This document shows, piece after piece, positions 27,748 through 37,192 of a stretch of DNA of 64,000 bases (positions are counted from its first letter, which is position 1; the number at the start of each line of letters is the position of its first letter). The translations under genes were made by a program, and so were the position numbers. This DNA comes from Alphaproteobacteria bacterium (GTDB taxonomy: Bacteria; Pseudomonadota; Alphaproteobacteria; UBA8366), in contig JAJFJD010000057.1 of NCBI GenBank assembly GCA_021774335.1, positions 1 through 64,000 of the forward strand. Reading direction: 5' to 3'. The notes beneath the pieces were generated by a model that was not told where the DNA came from, made no database searches, and saw nothing but the letters and a program-made list of their open reading frames with translations.

Positions 27748-28282
27748 GATGAACGCAGACCCGGAGTTCTCGCGGCCGTTGGCGCTGGACGACATCAAGC
27801 CAGCCGGCACGGTCGTCAAATTCACCGCGACCGATGAAGAACGCGAGCGCCTTGCTCGGCGTTTCGACCTGCCGGATGTCGAGCGGATGGTTGCTGAATT
27901 CAGGGTAACGCGTGGCGCCAGCGGTATCCCGATTCGCGTAATCGGCCGCGTGGCCGCTCGCGTGACGCAGCGGTGCGTTGTGAGCTTGGAAGCGTTCAGC
28001 AGCGACGTCGGTGACGATATAGAAGTCGAATTCGTGCCCGGGGACGATGCAGCCACTGCTGAGGATTTTGCCGCCGACGTCGTTGAGGCTGAATCCTTGA
28101 GCGGCGATCAGATCGATCTTGGCGAACTTGCGGCCCAGCATTTGGCGGTGGCATTGGACCCGTATCCCCGGAAACCGGGGGCGGAACCGCCAGATTGGAC
28201 CAAGGGTCGGGAAAATAAAGAAGAATCCAGGGCGAATAACCCGTTTTCCGTACTTTCCGAATTGCGGAAAAAGAACCCCTGA
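27737..28282 (+). CDS. DUF177 (YceD-like) protein
   Basis: A 181-residue protein of the DUF177 family. Typical features are the SRPLALDDI start region, AEFRVTRGASGIPIRVIGRV, and the residues RVTQRCVVSLEAF, which carry the single cysteine left from the CxxC-like site of the family. The C-terminal DLGELAAQHLAVALDPYPRKPGA is strongly conserved in alphaproteobacteria. Members are linked to 23S rRNA maturation or ribosome assembly and lie next to rpmF nearly always. GGAGGAG precedes ATG 27737, inside the end of the upstream gene. Confidence 0.92.
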   Translation: MPVEMNADPEFSRPLALDDIKPAGTVVKFTATDEERERLARRFDLPDVERMVAEFRVTRGASGIPIRVIGRVAARVTQRCVVSLEAFSSDVGDDIEVEFVPGDDAATAEDFAADVVEAESLSGDQIDLGELAAQHLAVALDPYPRKPGAEPPDWTKGRENKEESRANNPFSVLSELRKKNP

Positions 28283-28374
28283 CCGCGTCAATCAGCTTGC
28301 CGTGGTCGCATATATTGGCTATTTAGGCAGCTTATTTTCCGCCCAAAATGCGCACAGTTTGAAGAGAGGCCCCG

Positions 28375-28557
28375 ATGGCCGTTCCTAAGAAGAAAGTATC
28401 CAAGTCGCGACGCGATATGCGCCGGTCCCATGACGCACTCAAGCCTACGAGCCATGCTGAGTGTCCAAATTGTGGTGAATTGAAACGGCCGCATCATCTG
28501 TGCCAAGCTTGTGGGTACTATGACGGCCGTGAGGTTATCGAAGCGGAGGGCGTCTAG
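28375..28557 (+). CDS. rpmF: 50S ribosomal protein L32
   Basis: A 60-residue large-subunit ribosomal protein. It starts [20 protein letters not shown] and has the zinc-binding pairs C30-PN-C33 and C43-QA-C46, so it is the zinc-containing form. GAGAGG lies upstream of ATG 28375. It is embedded in the conserved DUF177-rpmF-plsX-fabH order. Confidence 0.97.
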   Translation: MAVPKKKVSKSRRDMRRSHDALKPTSHAECPNCGELKRPHHLCQACGYYDGREVIEAEGV

Positions 28558-28593
28558 GGGCTTCGGTTCGGGGTAAGAGGGGCTATTTCGATC

Positions 28594-29643
28594 GTGTCAG
28601 ACCACGTGGTGATTGCGCTTGACGCCATGGGCGGTGATCGAGCCCCGAAAGTGGTTGTCGAAGGGGCAGCCATCGCCCGGAAAAGTATACCCAACGCCCG
28701 ATTTCTGATGTTCGGCGACGAGGCCAAACTTGCGCCGCTGCTTGCGGAGCATGCGGCGCTCGCCGGCGTGACGACAGTCCGCCATACCGAGAAGCAAATC
28801 CGAAACGAAGACAAACCGTCTGCGGCGATCAAGTCCGGGCGCGAGTCCAGCATGCGGCTGGCGATTGATGCGGTGCGCGACGGTGAGGCGGATTGCGTTG
28901 TTTCCGCCGGCAATACCGGTGCATTGATGGCGATTGCGAAATTCGTCCTAAAGACGTTGCCGGGAATCGATCGGCCGGCGATTGCCTCTGTGTTCCCGAC
29001 CATTTCCGGGGAAAGCGTCATGCTGGACCTGGGCGCCAACGTTCAATGCGACGCCAATAACCTGGTCCAGTTCGCTGTTATGGGTGAAGTCTTCGCCCGG
29101 ACCGTCTTAGGGCTAAAGCAGCCGACGATCGGATTGTTGAACATCGGCGTCGAAGATCTGAAGGGCAATGAGGAAGTTCGTGAAGCTGCGGGCATTTTGC
29201 GTGGTTCGGATTTGCCGATCGCCTTCAAGGGATTCGTGGAAGGGGACGACATTGCATCGGGCAAGGTCGATGTCATCGTCACCGACGGGTTCACCGGGAA
29301 TGTCGCGTTGAAGACGGCGGAGGGAACGGTTCACTTTTGTACCAGTCTGTTGAAACGCGCTTTTGCGAGCAGTCTGATCTCCCGGCTGGGATATCTGCTT
29401 GCGCGCCGGGCAATTAGCCAGCTGCGGTCGACGATGGATCCGCGGCGCTATAACGGTGCCATGCTGCTTGGACTGAACGGTATTGTGGTAAAAAGCCATG
29501 GCGGAGCCGATTCCGTCGGCTTCGCCAGCGCGGTGGAAGTCGCCGCGGATATGGTGGTGCACGGATTCCAGTCCAAGATCAGCGACGATTTCGAGCGGCT
29601 CAAGGGAACGCAGGAACCCGACCGCAGCGCGGCGGCCTTGTAG
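28594..29643 (+). CDS. plsX: Phosphate acyltransferase PlsX
   Basis: Converts acyl-ACP to acyl-phosphate for phospholipid synthesis. The 349-residue protein begins VVIALDAMGGDRAPKVVVEG and has the motifs VVSAGNTGALMAIAKFVLKT, VMLDLGANVQCDANNLVQFA, GLLNIGVEDLKGNE and VIVTDGFTGNVALKTAEG. The start is GTG 28594, with AAGAGGGG about 16 bases upstream. fabH begins directly after the stop codon. Confidence 0.96.
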   Translation: MSDHVVIALDAMGGDRAPKVVVEGAAIARKSIPNARFLMFGDEAKLAPLLAEHAALAGVTTVRHTEKQIRNEDKPSAAIKSGRESSMRLAIDAVRDGEADCVVSAGNTGALMAIAKFVLKTLPGIDRPAIASVFPTISGESVMLDLGANVQCDANNLVQFAVMGEVFARTVLGLKQPTIGLLNIGVEDLKGNEEVREAAGILRGSDLPIAFKGFVEGDDIASGKVDVIVTDGFTGNVALKTAEGTVHFCTSLLKRAFASSLISRLGYLLARRAISQLRSTMDPRRYNGAMLLGLNGIVVKSHGGADSVGFASAVEVAADMVVHGFQSKISDDFERLKGTQEPDRSAAAL

Positions 29644-30615
29644 ATGCGGCGATCCGTCGTTCTTGGCTGCGGGGCCTATCTTCCCGAACGCATCGTTACC
29701 AATGCCGACCTTCCGAAAGAGTTGGAAACCTCCGACGAATGGATCCGTCAGCGGACCGGCATCTGTGAACGCCGTATCGCAGCGGAAGGTGAGACCACAT
29801 CGGACTTAGCGCTGAACGCGTGCCGGAATGCGCTTGAGCGCGCTGGGTGTGGCGTTGATGAGATCGATGTTCTTATCGTTGCGACCGCGACGCCCGATCA
29901 CACATTCCCGGCAACCGCAACGCGAGTTCAGGCGAATCTGGGCATGAAACGCGGTGCTGCGTTCGACCTGCAGGCGGTCTGCAGCGGCTTCATCTACGCC
30001 CTGTCGATGGCGGACAACATGGTGCGGTTGGGGCAGGCCAATACGGCAATGGTCGTGGGCGCCGAAACCTTTAGTAGAATTCTCGATTGGAACGATCGGT
30101 CGACCTGTGTGCTGTTTGGCGATGGCGCCGGTGCGGTCATCCTACGCGGTGAAGAAGGTAAGGGTGACAACACCGACCGGGGTATCCTCTCGACGCATAT
30201 CTTCTCGGACGGCACAGGATACGAAATGCTGTATGTGGACGGCGGTCCTTCGACGACCGGGGTCACAGGGCATCTTCGGATGGAAGGCCGCGAGGTCTTC
30301 CGGCATGCGGTGACGCGGATGGCCGAAGCAGTCGAAAAATCGCTAGAAACGAATAACTTGACCACCGACGATCTCGATTGGGTCGTGCCGCACCAGGCGA
30401 ACATCCGCATCATGGACAGTATGGCGAAACGCCTGGCCCTGAAGCCGGAGCAGCTCGTCGTCACCGTCGACAAGCAAGCAAATACGTCGGCTGCGACAAT
30501 TCCGCTGGCGCTGACAGCTGCGGACACCGACGGACGGCTGAAAATGGGACAGCTAGTATCGTTAACGGCGATGGGCGGCGGATTCACCTGGGGTTCGGCT
30601 TTGTTGCGCTGGTGA
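29644..30615 (+). CDS. fabH: Beta-ketoacyl-ACP synthase III
   Basis: Starts fatty acid chains by condensing acetyl-CoA with malonyl-ACP. The 323-residue protein has the catalytic triad: C113 in [12 protein letters not shown], the histidine in [11 protein letters not shown] and the asparagine in [14 protein letters not shown]; the C-terminus [14 protein letters not shown] is typical. ATG 29644 follows the plsX stop without a gap, so the two are translated together. Confidence 0.97.
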   Translation: MRRSVVLGCGAYLPERIVTNADLPKELETSDEWIRQRTGICERRIAAEGETTSDLALNACRNALERAGCGVDEIDVLIVATATPDHTFPATATRVQANLGMKRGAAFDLQAVCSGFIYALSMADNMVRLGQANTAMVVGAETFSRILDWNDRSTCVLFGDGAGAVILRGEEGKGDNTDRGILSTHIFSDGTGYEMLYVDGGPSTTGVTGHLRMEGREVFRHAVTRMAEAVEKSLETNNLTTDDLDWVVPHQANIRIMDSMAKRLALKPEQLVVTVDKQANTSAATIPLALTAADTDGRLKMGQLVSLTAMGGGFTWGSALLRW

Positions 30616-30727
30616 GGTAAGTTTCCCGACCGGTTCCATATAATACAATAACGCCAAGCCTTTGGAATTGACTGTTCACCTTAGGGACGGGTACGGTAGG
30701 CGGAGCGCGTTTCACAGGGGGAGATCA

Positions 30728-31051
30728 ATGGCGGGTAGAACTTTAACCCGGGCCCAACTTACGGAGGCGGTTTACCAGGAGGTAGGCCTCTCGCGAAATG
30801 AGTCCGCGGATTTGGTCGAAACGGTGCTGGGGGAAATTTGCGGTGCTCTGACAAAAGGCGAAATGGTTAAGATCTCGTCCTTTGGCAGCTTTTTCGTTCG
30901 TCAGAAAGGGCAGCGCATCGGCCGCAATCCAAAGACCGGTGAAGAAGTTCCTATTCTTCCGCGCCGTGTTCTGGTGTTTCGCCCCAGTCATGTATTGAAG
31001 AATCGGATCAACCGGAGTCTCGGTAAGATTGAAGGGAATGTTGAGTCCTGA
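30728..31051 (+). CDS. ihfA: Integration host factor, alpha subunit
   Basis: A 107-residue DNA-bending nucleoid protein, partner of IHF-beta. It begins [19 protein letters not shown], the central helix is [15 protein letters not shown], and the beta arm carries [14 protein letters not shown] with the intercalating proline. GGGGGAGATCA precedes ATG 30728; the frame opens at 30662. A possible sigma-70 -35 TTGACT lies at 30667 with a poor -10. The merR gene follows after two bases. Confidence 0.96.
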   Translation: MAGRTLTRAQLTEAVYQEVGLSRNESADLVETVLGEICGALTKGEMVKISSFGSFFVRQKGQRIGRNPKTGEEVPILPRRVLVFRPSHVLKNRINRSLGKIEGNVES

Positions 31052-31053
31052 GG

Positions 31054-31629
31054 ATGGACCAAGTGTCTGAATCCGGCTCACGGCGAGGACAAACGGCGAA
31101 ATCGGCATCAGCCTTCCGCACGATTAGCGAAGTGTCTGATGAACTCGACGTGCCGCAGCATGTCCTGCGGTTTTGGGAAACCAAATTCAGCCAGGTGAAG
31201 CCGTTGAAGCGCGGCGGGGGACGGCGGTATTACCGGCCGGAAGACCTCGCGTTGCTGCGGCGTATTCGCGATCTTCTATATACCGAAGGCTATACCATTC
31301 GCGGCGTGCAACGGCTGCTGCGGCAAAGTGGCGTGAAAGCCGTTTTGCAGGCCGCCACCGAGGCCCAGGATGCCTCGGTCGACCCGGAAGAGACGCCGAT
31401 TCAAGAGGCGACTGTTTCGCAAGGAGGCGCGGTCGTGACCGCGGAGCCGGGTTCGGCACCGGCGGCGGCCACACACGCGCAGGCGGCACCGTCACCGCCC
31501 GCAGAGATGACGCCTGCTGATCCGGCAGAGACGAAAAAGCTGAGCCCGGAAACCCGCCGCGAACTGGAATCGATCCTCGAAGAATTGACCGCTTTGCGCG
31601 GCATGCTGCCGGGGCAGGGCGGCGACTAA
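31054..31629 (+). CDS. MerR-family regulator with Ala/Pro-rich tail
   Basis: A 191-residue protein whose first about 90 residues form a MerR-type winged helix: [40 protein letters not shown] and the helix [20 protein letters not shown]. The remainder is a low-complexity Ala/Pro/Glu region ending in a short helix ([19 protein letters not shown]). No cysteine set for metal sensing is present. The ihfA-merR-tRNA-Pro order is conserved in alphaproteobacteria, but the regulon is unknown. Confidence 0.9.
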   Translation: MDQVSESGSRRGQTAKSASAFRTISEVSDELDVPQHVLRFWETKFSQVKPLKRGGGRRYYRPEDLALLRRIRDLLYTEGYTIRGVQRLLRQSGVKAVLQAATEAQDASVDPEETPIQEATVSQGGAVVTAEPGSAPAAATHAQAAPSPPAEMTPADPAETKKLSPETRRELESILEELTALRGMLPGQGGD

Positions 31630-31699
31630 TCGTCGATTGCGTCGGGCGATCCCCGGCGCTAGAGTGCCGCCGCCCACGCTGAGCGGGGGCCTATCGTGT

Positions 31700-31776
31700 C
31701 GGAGCGTAGCGCAGCCTGGTAGCGCACTTCACTGGGGGTGAAGGGGTCGTAGGTTCAAATCCTGCCGCTCCGACCA
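31700..31776 (+). tRNA. tRNA-Pro (anticodon GGG)
   Basis: 77 bases that fold as a cloverleaf: acceptor CGGAGCG/CGCTCCG, D-arm with AGCGCAGCCTGGTAGCGCA, anticodon stem CTTCA/TGAAG around loop CTGGGGG (anticodon GGG), and T-loop GGTTCAAATCC. A73 and the encoded CCA end are present. It reads CCC proline codons (and CCU by wobble). Confidence 0.97.
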
Positions 31777-31793
31777 ACGATTTTACTGGCGCG

Positions 31794-31818
31794 GGCCGCT
31801 CACGGGAGCGGCCTTTTT
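31794..31818 (+). terminator. Intrinsic terminator after tRNA-Pro
   Basis: GGCCGCTC (31794-31801), loop ACGG, GAGCGGCC (31806-31813), then five T residues. Confidence 0.92.
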
Positions 31819-32058
31819 CGTATTTCCGGCGGGTGAATCATCTCGAAATTCGAGTTGCCGGTAGACATCAGCCAAATCAGATCGACAAGTCCGCGGCCTT
31901 TCGGCCTGTCGTTACCGTTCGGAAAGAAACATACTTATAGAGTGAAATCTGCCGCTAGAGTGCGGTGCCGGACTAACGTCATGCCGTGACAATCCATGCG
32001 TTGGACGCACAAACTATTGATCATACGATGAAACTGCTGATGAAAACCGGTGATCAGG

Positions 32059-32523
32059 ATGCAGCATACGGATAGTCAGTCAGCATATTCCTATAGAGAT
32101 GATCCGTCGGTACCGGATTTTGATGACCGCGGGCCGATAACTTTTATGGACGGCGATTGCGTCCTGTGCACCATGGGTGCGCGCCTCATTGCGCGTTTCG
32201 ATGTCGCACGGAAAATCAAGATTTGCCCGGTTCAGTCGACGCTCGGTCAGGCCGTGTTGCACCATTTCGGTGTCGATCCGGCGTCACCCGAGACCTGGCT
32301 TTACCTGGTTGACGGCCGGGCCTACACGTCGATCGACGCCATAATACGCGTCGGTGCACGGATCGGTGGCTGGGAATTGATACTGCAGCCCCTCCGCGTC
32401 GTTCCCGGACCCATACTGGATTGGATCTACCGGCGTATCGCGCGGAATCGCTATCGCGTCTTTGGGCGTACCGACATGTGTGGGGTGGCGGACCAAAATC
32501 TCCGAGACAGGTTGATAGGGTAG
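32059..32523 (+). CDS. DCC (DUF393) family thiol-disulfide-like protein
   Basis: A 154-residue protein of the DUF393/DCC family, named for its conserved DGDCVLC motif, which is present here (FMDGDCVLCTMGARLIARFD). These proteins have a predicted thioredoxin-like fold and proposed disulfide chemistry, without proven substrate. The C-terminal half is also typical (TWLYLVDGRAYTSIDAIIRV). ATG 32059 is assumed; GTG 32050 is an in-frame alternative. It stands alone after a 240-base gap behind the tRNA terminator. Confidence 0.85.
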   Translation: MQHTDSQSAYSYRDDPSVPDFDDRGPITFMDGDCVLCTMGARLIARFDVARKIKICPVQSTLGQAVLHHFGVDPASPETWLYLVDGRAYTSIDAIIRVGARIGGWELILQPLRVVPGPILDWIYRRIARNRYRVFGRTDMCGVADQNLRDRLIG

Positions 32524-32712
32524 GGGGACGAGCGGCATCGTAGAGTCACATTCCGATCCTGACCTTGCATCGGGCCGCGGCGGCTCGGCGCGACCGACCC
32601 CCGTTCTAGAGGTCTAGCGTTTTCGATCTGAGGGTTCATAGAAGAAGTAGGCTGCGGTCGTCGCTTCAGACTGCGCGAAGCGAGGGCAGGCGATCAGTTC
32701 CTTGCGGCAGGC

Positions 32713-33093
32713 TTAAACCCCGAGGTCGTCCATGGTCCAGCGCAGCTGCTCCTGGTCGACCGGCTTCTCGAGAGCCGCATTGGCGCCGCAGCGCAGCGAA
32801 TCCGATACCAGCGTTTCGTCCAGATAGCCCGATACGATGACGATCGGCGTTGCGTTGTCGTTGTTCGCCTCGTGTTCGCGCACCCAACTTACGAATTCCA
32901 GACCGTCGCGATACGGGGCCAGGGCCCAGTCGCAGAAAATCACGTCCGGCGCTTCTTCGTTGACGATCCGGAGGGCTTCGTCACGATCCTTGGCTTCCAT
33001 GAAGGTGATGCGCCGGCGCCACTTCTTGAGTTTTCGCTTCAGCGCCGTCCGGTCGATTTCGTCGTCGTCGATAACAAGTACACGGGTTTTCAT
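32713..33093 (-). CDS. Single-domain response regulator (CheY-like)
   Basis: A 126-residue receiver domain with no output domain. The acidic pocket is VLVIDDDEID, the phosphoacceptor is D55 in DVIFCDWALAP, and the switch residues lie in IVIVSGY and the ALEKPVD lysine motif. Its start overlaps the end of the histidine kinase gene (ATGA), so it is the cognate partner. The arrangement resembles response regulators paired with phytochrome-type kinases, but no chromophore domain is present. Confidence 0.92.
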   Translation of the reverse strand: MKTRVLVIDDDEIDRTALKRKLKKWRRRITFMEAKDRDEALRIVNEEAPDVIFCDWALAPYRDGLEFVSWVREHEANNDNATPIVIVSGYLDETLVSDSLRCGANAALEKPVDQEQLRWTMDDLGV

Positions 33094-34859
33094 TGGAGTC
33101 CTTTCCGGACGTGGCCTTGGTCGTGTGGGGAAGAAACAGCCAGTTGTGCTGGGACGGCGTCAAACGTGCCGTTCGCTTGAATATTTGTCTCTTGAATCGG
33201 GTCCAAGGACGCATCGATGCCGTGCGAGGCGGTCCATACCTTGGGCCATTGAAAGTGGAAGCTGGTACCGCGCGCGCCTTCGGTCGATTCGATGTAGATC
33301 TCTCCGCCCTTTGCGGTGATGATCTTTTTGACGAGCGCGAGGCCCATGCCGCTGCCCTCGACGTCGTCCTTCGGCCGCAGGGTCTGGAACATTTCGAAGA
33401 CCCGGTCCTGATGGTCGACGGGGACGCCGGGTCCGTCGTCGGAAACCGTGAATTCAAAGAAATCGCTCGTATCGCGCACGGCGATGTCGATCGCGCCGTT
33501 GTCGCGATCATGATGTTTGATGGCGTTTTCCATCAGGTTCCGGAATACTTGCTCCAGCGGGGTGCGCGCCGTCTCGAATGTCGGCAGGTCGCCATGCAGC
33601 GTAAGGGTGAACTTTCGTTGCCCGACGACCATGTCGAAGAGGTCCTGCACGAGGTTCCGACAACCCACTTCGGACGTTGCGTGCTTCACGTGGCCGGCAC
33701 GGGCATAGTCCAGCAAGCTGGTGACGAGGCCGTCCATCCGGTCGGTCATGCGGACCATCAGGTTGAGGTAATCCAAGGTTACTTCGTCCACTTTCGGGCC
33801 CACATCGTCGGTGATCCAGCCGACGACTTCTTTCAGGCCGCGCAGGGGTCCGCGAAGGTCGTGCGAAGCGCGGTAAGCGTAATCCTCCAGTTCGAGGTTC
33901 GACCTGCGCAGTTCATGGGCCACGACGGCCAATTTGTTCTCTGCTTGCGTGCGGGCCGCGATTTCCGCCTGTAACGCCGTGATGGACTGCTCGAGCGCAA
34001 CCGCTTTCTCGCCCAGTTCGACGTTCAAGGTTCTCGCCTGAAACGCTTGCCGGATCAGTTCGGTGATGTCGGTAAATGTGACTGTGACGCCGTCGCCGGT
34101 CTTGGAGGCGTTTACCCGGTAACTGAGAACGATGCCGTGGAATTCCGCATCGAATTCGAAGCTCTGCGGATCGCCCGTCTCGACCGCGTCGCGCAAACGG
34201 TTGAACAGGAGCTCATTCGTTGCGGCCGAAAGGTGCGTCTCCTGAAGCGTGCTCGATTCCGAAATCGGAATCTCTTCCGCCGCCTGGTTCATCGTGGCGA
34301 TCTCGAAGCTGATCAATTCTTCGTCTGCGTTGCGTTCGGCGCGGTAGAAGACGATGCCGTTGGTCGACGAATCCAGCACACTTTCCAGAAGCTCGTGGCG
34401 CAGCTCGATGGGCTGATTGTAGGCAAGGATGTAGGATTGGCCGTTTTCGCCTTCCAAAGGCATAAGAAGCCGTTCCCAACTGGTGACGGCAACGGCGTGC
34501 TGACCGTTATGTTTGGTGTAAATCGGTTGGCCCGCTTCAAGGCATTCAATGTATTTTTGCCGAAAGAAATCACCGACGCTGCTCTCGAAATCGGAAACGC
34601 ACTTCCCCGTCATGTCGAATTTCGAGATCGCGGAGATCGCGAGGCCGTAATAGAGATATTCGAAGTCGTCGCCCCCGATCCGCCGAAGCAGCATCAGGTT
34701 CTTATTGCACCAATCCAATTTGGCGGGATTGAAGTCGCTGGGCGATGGCAGACTGCCGTCCGCGCACAACGACTGCCAGCTCCTGTAAAGGCTCTGGATC
34801 GTCGGATTCGTCACCTTTTGTGCGATATCCGTCCGAATTTCTTTTTGTAGAACCGTCAT
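33090..34859 (-). CDS. PAS_5-containing sensor histidine kinase
   Basis: A 589-residue cytoplasmic kinase. Residues about 20-150 form a PAS_5-like domain (SLYRSWQSLCADGSLPSPSD, FNPAKLDWCNKNLMLLRR), followed by a second PAS-like module (about 155-270), a coiled coil (about 275-320), the dimerisation helix with the phosphoaccepting H333 in ASHDLRGPLRGL, and an ATPase domain with NLMENAIKHH, SDDGPGVP and EGSGMGLALVKKI. There is no membrane segment, so the signal is internal. The last bases overlap the response regulator gene. A CtrA-like box lies about 47 bases before the start. Confidence 0.92.
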   Translation of the reverse strand: MTVLQKEIRTDIAQKVTNPTIQSLYRSWQSLCADGSLPSPSDFNPAKLDWCNKNLMLLRRIGGDDFEYLYYGLAISAISKFDMTGKCVSDFESSVGDFFRQKYIECLEAGQPIYTKHNGQHAVAVTSWERLLMPLEGENGQSYILAYNQPIELRHELLESVLDSSTNGIVFYRAERNADEELISFEIATMNQAAEEIPISESSTLQETHLSAATNELLFNRLRDAVETGDPQSFEFDAEFHGIVLSYRVNASKTGDGVTVTFTDITELIRQAFQARTLNVELGEKAVALEQSITALQAEIAARTQAENKLAVVAHELRRSNLELEDYAYRASHDLRGPLRGLKEVVGWITDDVGPKVDEVTLDYLNLMVRMTDRMDGLVTSLLDYARAGHVKHATSEVGCRNLVQDLFDMVVGQRKFTLTLHGDLPTFETARTPLEQVFRNLMENAIKHHDRDNGAIDIAVRDTSDFFEFTVSDDGPGVPVDHQDRVFEMFQTLRPKDDVEGSGMGLALVKKIITAKGGEIYIESTEGARGTSFHFQWPKVWTASHGIDASLDPIQETNIQANGTFDAVPAQLAVSSPHDQGHVRKGLQ

Positions 34860-34905
34860 TTACGCATGCCCTCGCGAAACAGAGGGAACGATAGGGCAAA
34901 CTTCA

Positions 34906-34921
34906 TTAATGCTTGATTAAC
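34906..34921 (+). promoter_or_regulatory. CtrA-like box before the PAS_5 histidine kinase
   Basis: TTAA-TGCTTGA-TTAAC matches the full CtrA consensus TTAA-N7-TTAAC. It lies 47-62 bases before the kinase start codon, which is on the minus strand, so the box points away from the gene; the TTAA core is symmetric. CtrA controls cell-cycle or motility genes in alphaproteobacteria. Confidence 0.5.
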
Positions 34922-35024
34922 TACGATAGAAACTTCGGCGCTGCGCAACTAATCGTTGGTGCGGGAATGGCCAATTATCGAAGACGTATGCCGGCCAAAC
35001 TGGGCGACTCTGTGCGTTTTGCTT

Positions 35025-36632
35025 TTAGGCGGTTGCGTCCTGCTTGATCATTTCTGACGCTTTCTCCGCGATCATGATGACAGGTGCGTTGGTGTTGCCC
35101 GATGTGATGGTCGGCATGACGGAGGCGTCGACCACCCGCAGTCCCTCCATGCCGCGAACGCGCAGCCGCTCGTCGACCACTGCCATGGCGTCCTGGCCCA
35201 TTTTTGCCGTGCCGACGGGATGGAAGATCGTCGTGGAGATGTCGCCGGCGCCGCGGGCGAGGTCGTCGTCAGTCTCATAGCCGGGGCCGGGTTTGAACTC
35301 CTCGGGACTGTATATTGCCATGGGCGCCTGTGCGACGATGCGCCGGGTCAAACGCACGGCGGCGGCCGCGGTCCGGCGGTCGCGGTCCTCCGACAGGTAA
35401 TTCGGCTGGATCGCCGGTTGGACGCGTGGGTCGGGAGATTTCAGATGCACCGTGCCGCGGCTTTCCGGGCGCAGATTGCAGACGCTGGCGGTAAAGGCGG
35501 GGAAGGGGTGCAGCGGCTCGCCGAACTTCTCCAACGTCAGCGGCTGCACGTGGTATTCGAGATCGGGCATCTCAAGCGCCGGGTCCGACTTCGCGAAAGC
35601 GCCGAGCTGGCTTGGCGCCATCGACATTGGCCCCGACCGGTTCAACAGATACTCCATCGCGATGCCGATCTTGCCGGTTAGGCGGTTTGCGCGCTCGTTG
35701 AGTGTCCGCACGCCGCTCACTTTGTAAGCGCAGCGGATTTGCAGATGATCCTGTAAATTCTCGCCGACCCCCGGCAGTTCATGCGCCACCTCGATACCGT
35801 GCGATGTGACGACGTTTCCTGGGCCGATGCCGGAAAGTTGCAGAAGTTGCGGCGATCCGATCGCGCCCGCGGCGAGGATCACCTCGCGCCGCGCATGCGC
35901 CTCGCAGTCGGTACCTTTGCGATGGAAGCGGATACCGGTCGCGCGCTTGCCGTCCAACAGCAGGCGGTCCGCCTGGGCATGCGTCATTACTTCGAGGTTG
36001 GGGCGTTTCCGGGCGGGTTTGAGAAATCCCTTCGACGTGTTCCAACGCCAGCCGCGCCGCTGGTTCACCTGGAAATAGGCGCAGCCGAAGTTGTTGCCGC
36101 CGTTGAAGTCCTGGATCTTCGGAATGCCCTCGAGGTCGCAGGCCTCGCGGAAGGCATCCAGGATTTCCCAGGACAGCCGCTGTTCCTCGACCCGCCATTC
36201 GCCGCCGCTTCCGTGAATGGCGTCGGTGCCGGCATAATGGTCTTCGCTCTTCTTGAAATAGGGCAGCACGTCGTCCCAGCCCCAGCCGGCGTTGCCCAAC
36301 TGCCGCCATTGATCGTAGTCCAGCGACTGGCCACGCATATAGATCATGCCGTTGATCGACGAACAGCCGCCGAGGACCTTGCCGCGCGGATAGGCGAGGG
36401 ACCGGCCGTTTAAGCCTTCTTCTGCTTCGGTCTCGAACCCCCAATCGGTTCGGGGATTGCCCATGCAGTACAGATAGCCGACCGGGATATGAATCCAGAT
36501 GTAATTATCGTTGCCGCCGGCTTCCAACAGCAGCACCGACGTGTCGGGATCTTCGCTCAAGCGGTTGGCGAGGACGCACCCCGCCGATCCGGCGCCGACG
36601 ACGATATAGTCGAATGTTCCGATAGTCTGCAT
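35025..36632 (-). CDS. GMC-family FAD oxidoreductase (choline/alcohol dehydrogenase-like)
   Basis: A 535-residue flavoprotein of the glucose-methanol-choline family. FAD is bound by FDYIVVGAGSAGCVLANRLS and LLLEAGG; GMC signature 1 is GKVLGGCSSINGMIYMRG, signature 2 is GAIGSPQLLQLSGIG, and the catalytic histidines lie in FHPVGTAKMG and SGNTNAPVIMIAEKASEMI. It resembles BetA but lacks the betaine genes nearby, so it may oxidise another alcohol. No signal peptide. It is transcribed alone. Confidence 0.9.
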   Translation of the reverse strand: MQTIGTFDYIVVGAGSAGCVLANRLSEDPDTSVLLLEAGGNDNYIWIHIPVGYLYCMGNPRTDWGFETEAEEGLNGRSLAYPRGKVLGGCSSINGMIYMRGQSLDYDQWRQLGNAGWGWDDVLPYFKKSEDHYAGTDAIHGSGGEWRVEEQRLSWEILDAFREACDLEGIPKIQDFNGGNNFGCAYFQVNQRRGWRWNTSKGFLKPARKRPNLEVMTHAQADRLLLDGKRATGIRFHRKGTDCEAHARREVILAAGAIGSPQLLQLSGIGPGNVVTSHGIEVAHELPGVGENLQDHLQIRCAYKVSGVRTLNERANRLTGKIGIAMEYLLNRSGPMSMAPSQLGAFAKSDPALEMPDLEYHVQPLTLEKFGEPLHPFPAFTASVCNLRPESRGTVHLKSPDPRVQPAIQPNYLSEDRDRRTAAAAVRLTRRIVAQAPMAIYSPEEFKPGPGYETDDDLARGAGDISTTIFHPVGTAKMGQDAMAVVDERLRVRGMEGLRVVDASVMPTITSGNTNAPVIMIAEKASEMIKQDATA

Positions 36633-36829
36633 GGTCGATCTCCTAGGCCGCGCATTCTAGGACAGTCGGGGCGCCCGCGGATACCTGGCCTTTGTGTCCG
36701 CGTTCTGCCGCGCAGGTATCTCGCCGGATTCTCTCGGGGGCCGCAATCACTTCGTATTTCACATGTATTTATCTAAAAATACTAAACAAGGGCAATGACT
36801 TGATCGAGTGTATTGCGTAGCATTCTCGC

Positions 36830-37192
36830 ATGATACGGGGGCTATTTGTTCTGCTTGCGTTCTGTCTGCCCTTGGCGACAGTGCAAGCGGAGACGCTGGA
36901 GGGGCGTCCAACCATTATCGACGGCGATTCGATCGTCGTTGCCGGCAAGCCGATCCGTCTTTGGGGCATCGATGCTCCGGAGATGGCCACGCGCGCCGGC
37001 AGCGCATCGAAAAGCTATCTTCGCACCGTTGTCTCCGGTAACGAGATCCGCTGCGAAGATCACGGAAAACGCGTCGCGGGCCATATCATGGCGCAGTGTT
37101 TCCTGGGCAACGTGGACCTGGGGCGCATCATGGTCTTGTCCGGCAATGCGGTGGACTGGCGTCGGCATTCGGGCGGCTTCTACAGCCGATAA
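36830..37192 (+). CDS. Short staphylococcal-nuclease-like (thermonuclease family) protein
   Basis: A 120-residue secreted protein with a signal peptide (residues 1-20, LFVLLAFCLPLATVQA) followed by an SNase-type OB fold: RPTIIDGDSIVVAGKPIRLW, GIDAPEMATRAG and CEDHGKRVAGHIMAQCFLG with the active-site arginines and glutamate. It ends at HSGGFYSR, right where the usual C-terminal helix (an EAEARAARRGLW-like segment) should start. It may be a naturally short member or a truncated gene. ATG 36830 is used; the ribosome site is weak. Confidence 0.75.
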   Translation: MIRGLFVLLAFCLPLATVQAETLEGRPTIIDGDSIVVAGKPIRLWGIDAPEMATRAGSASKSYLRTVVSGNEIRCEDHGKRVAGHIMAQCFLGNVDLGRIMVLSGNAVDWRRHSGGFYSR

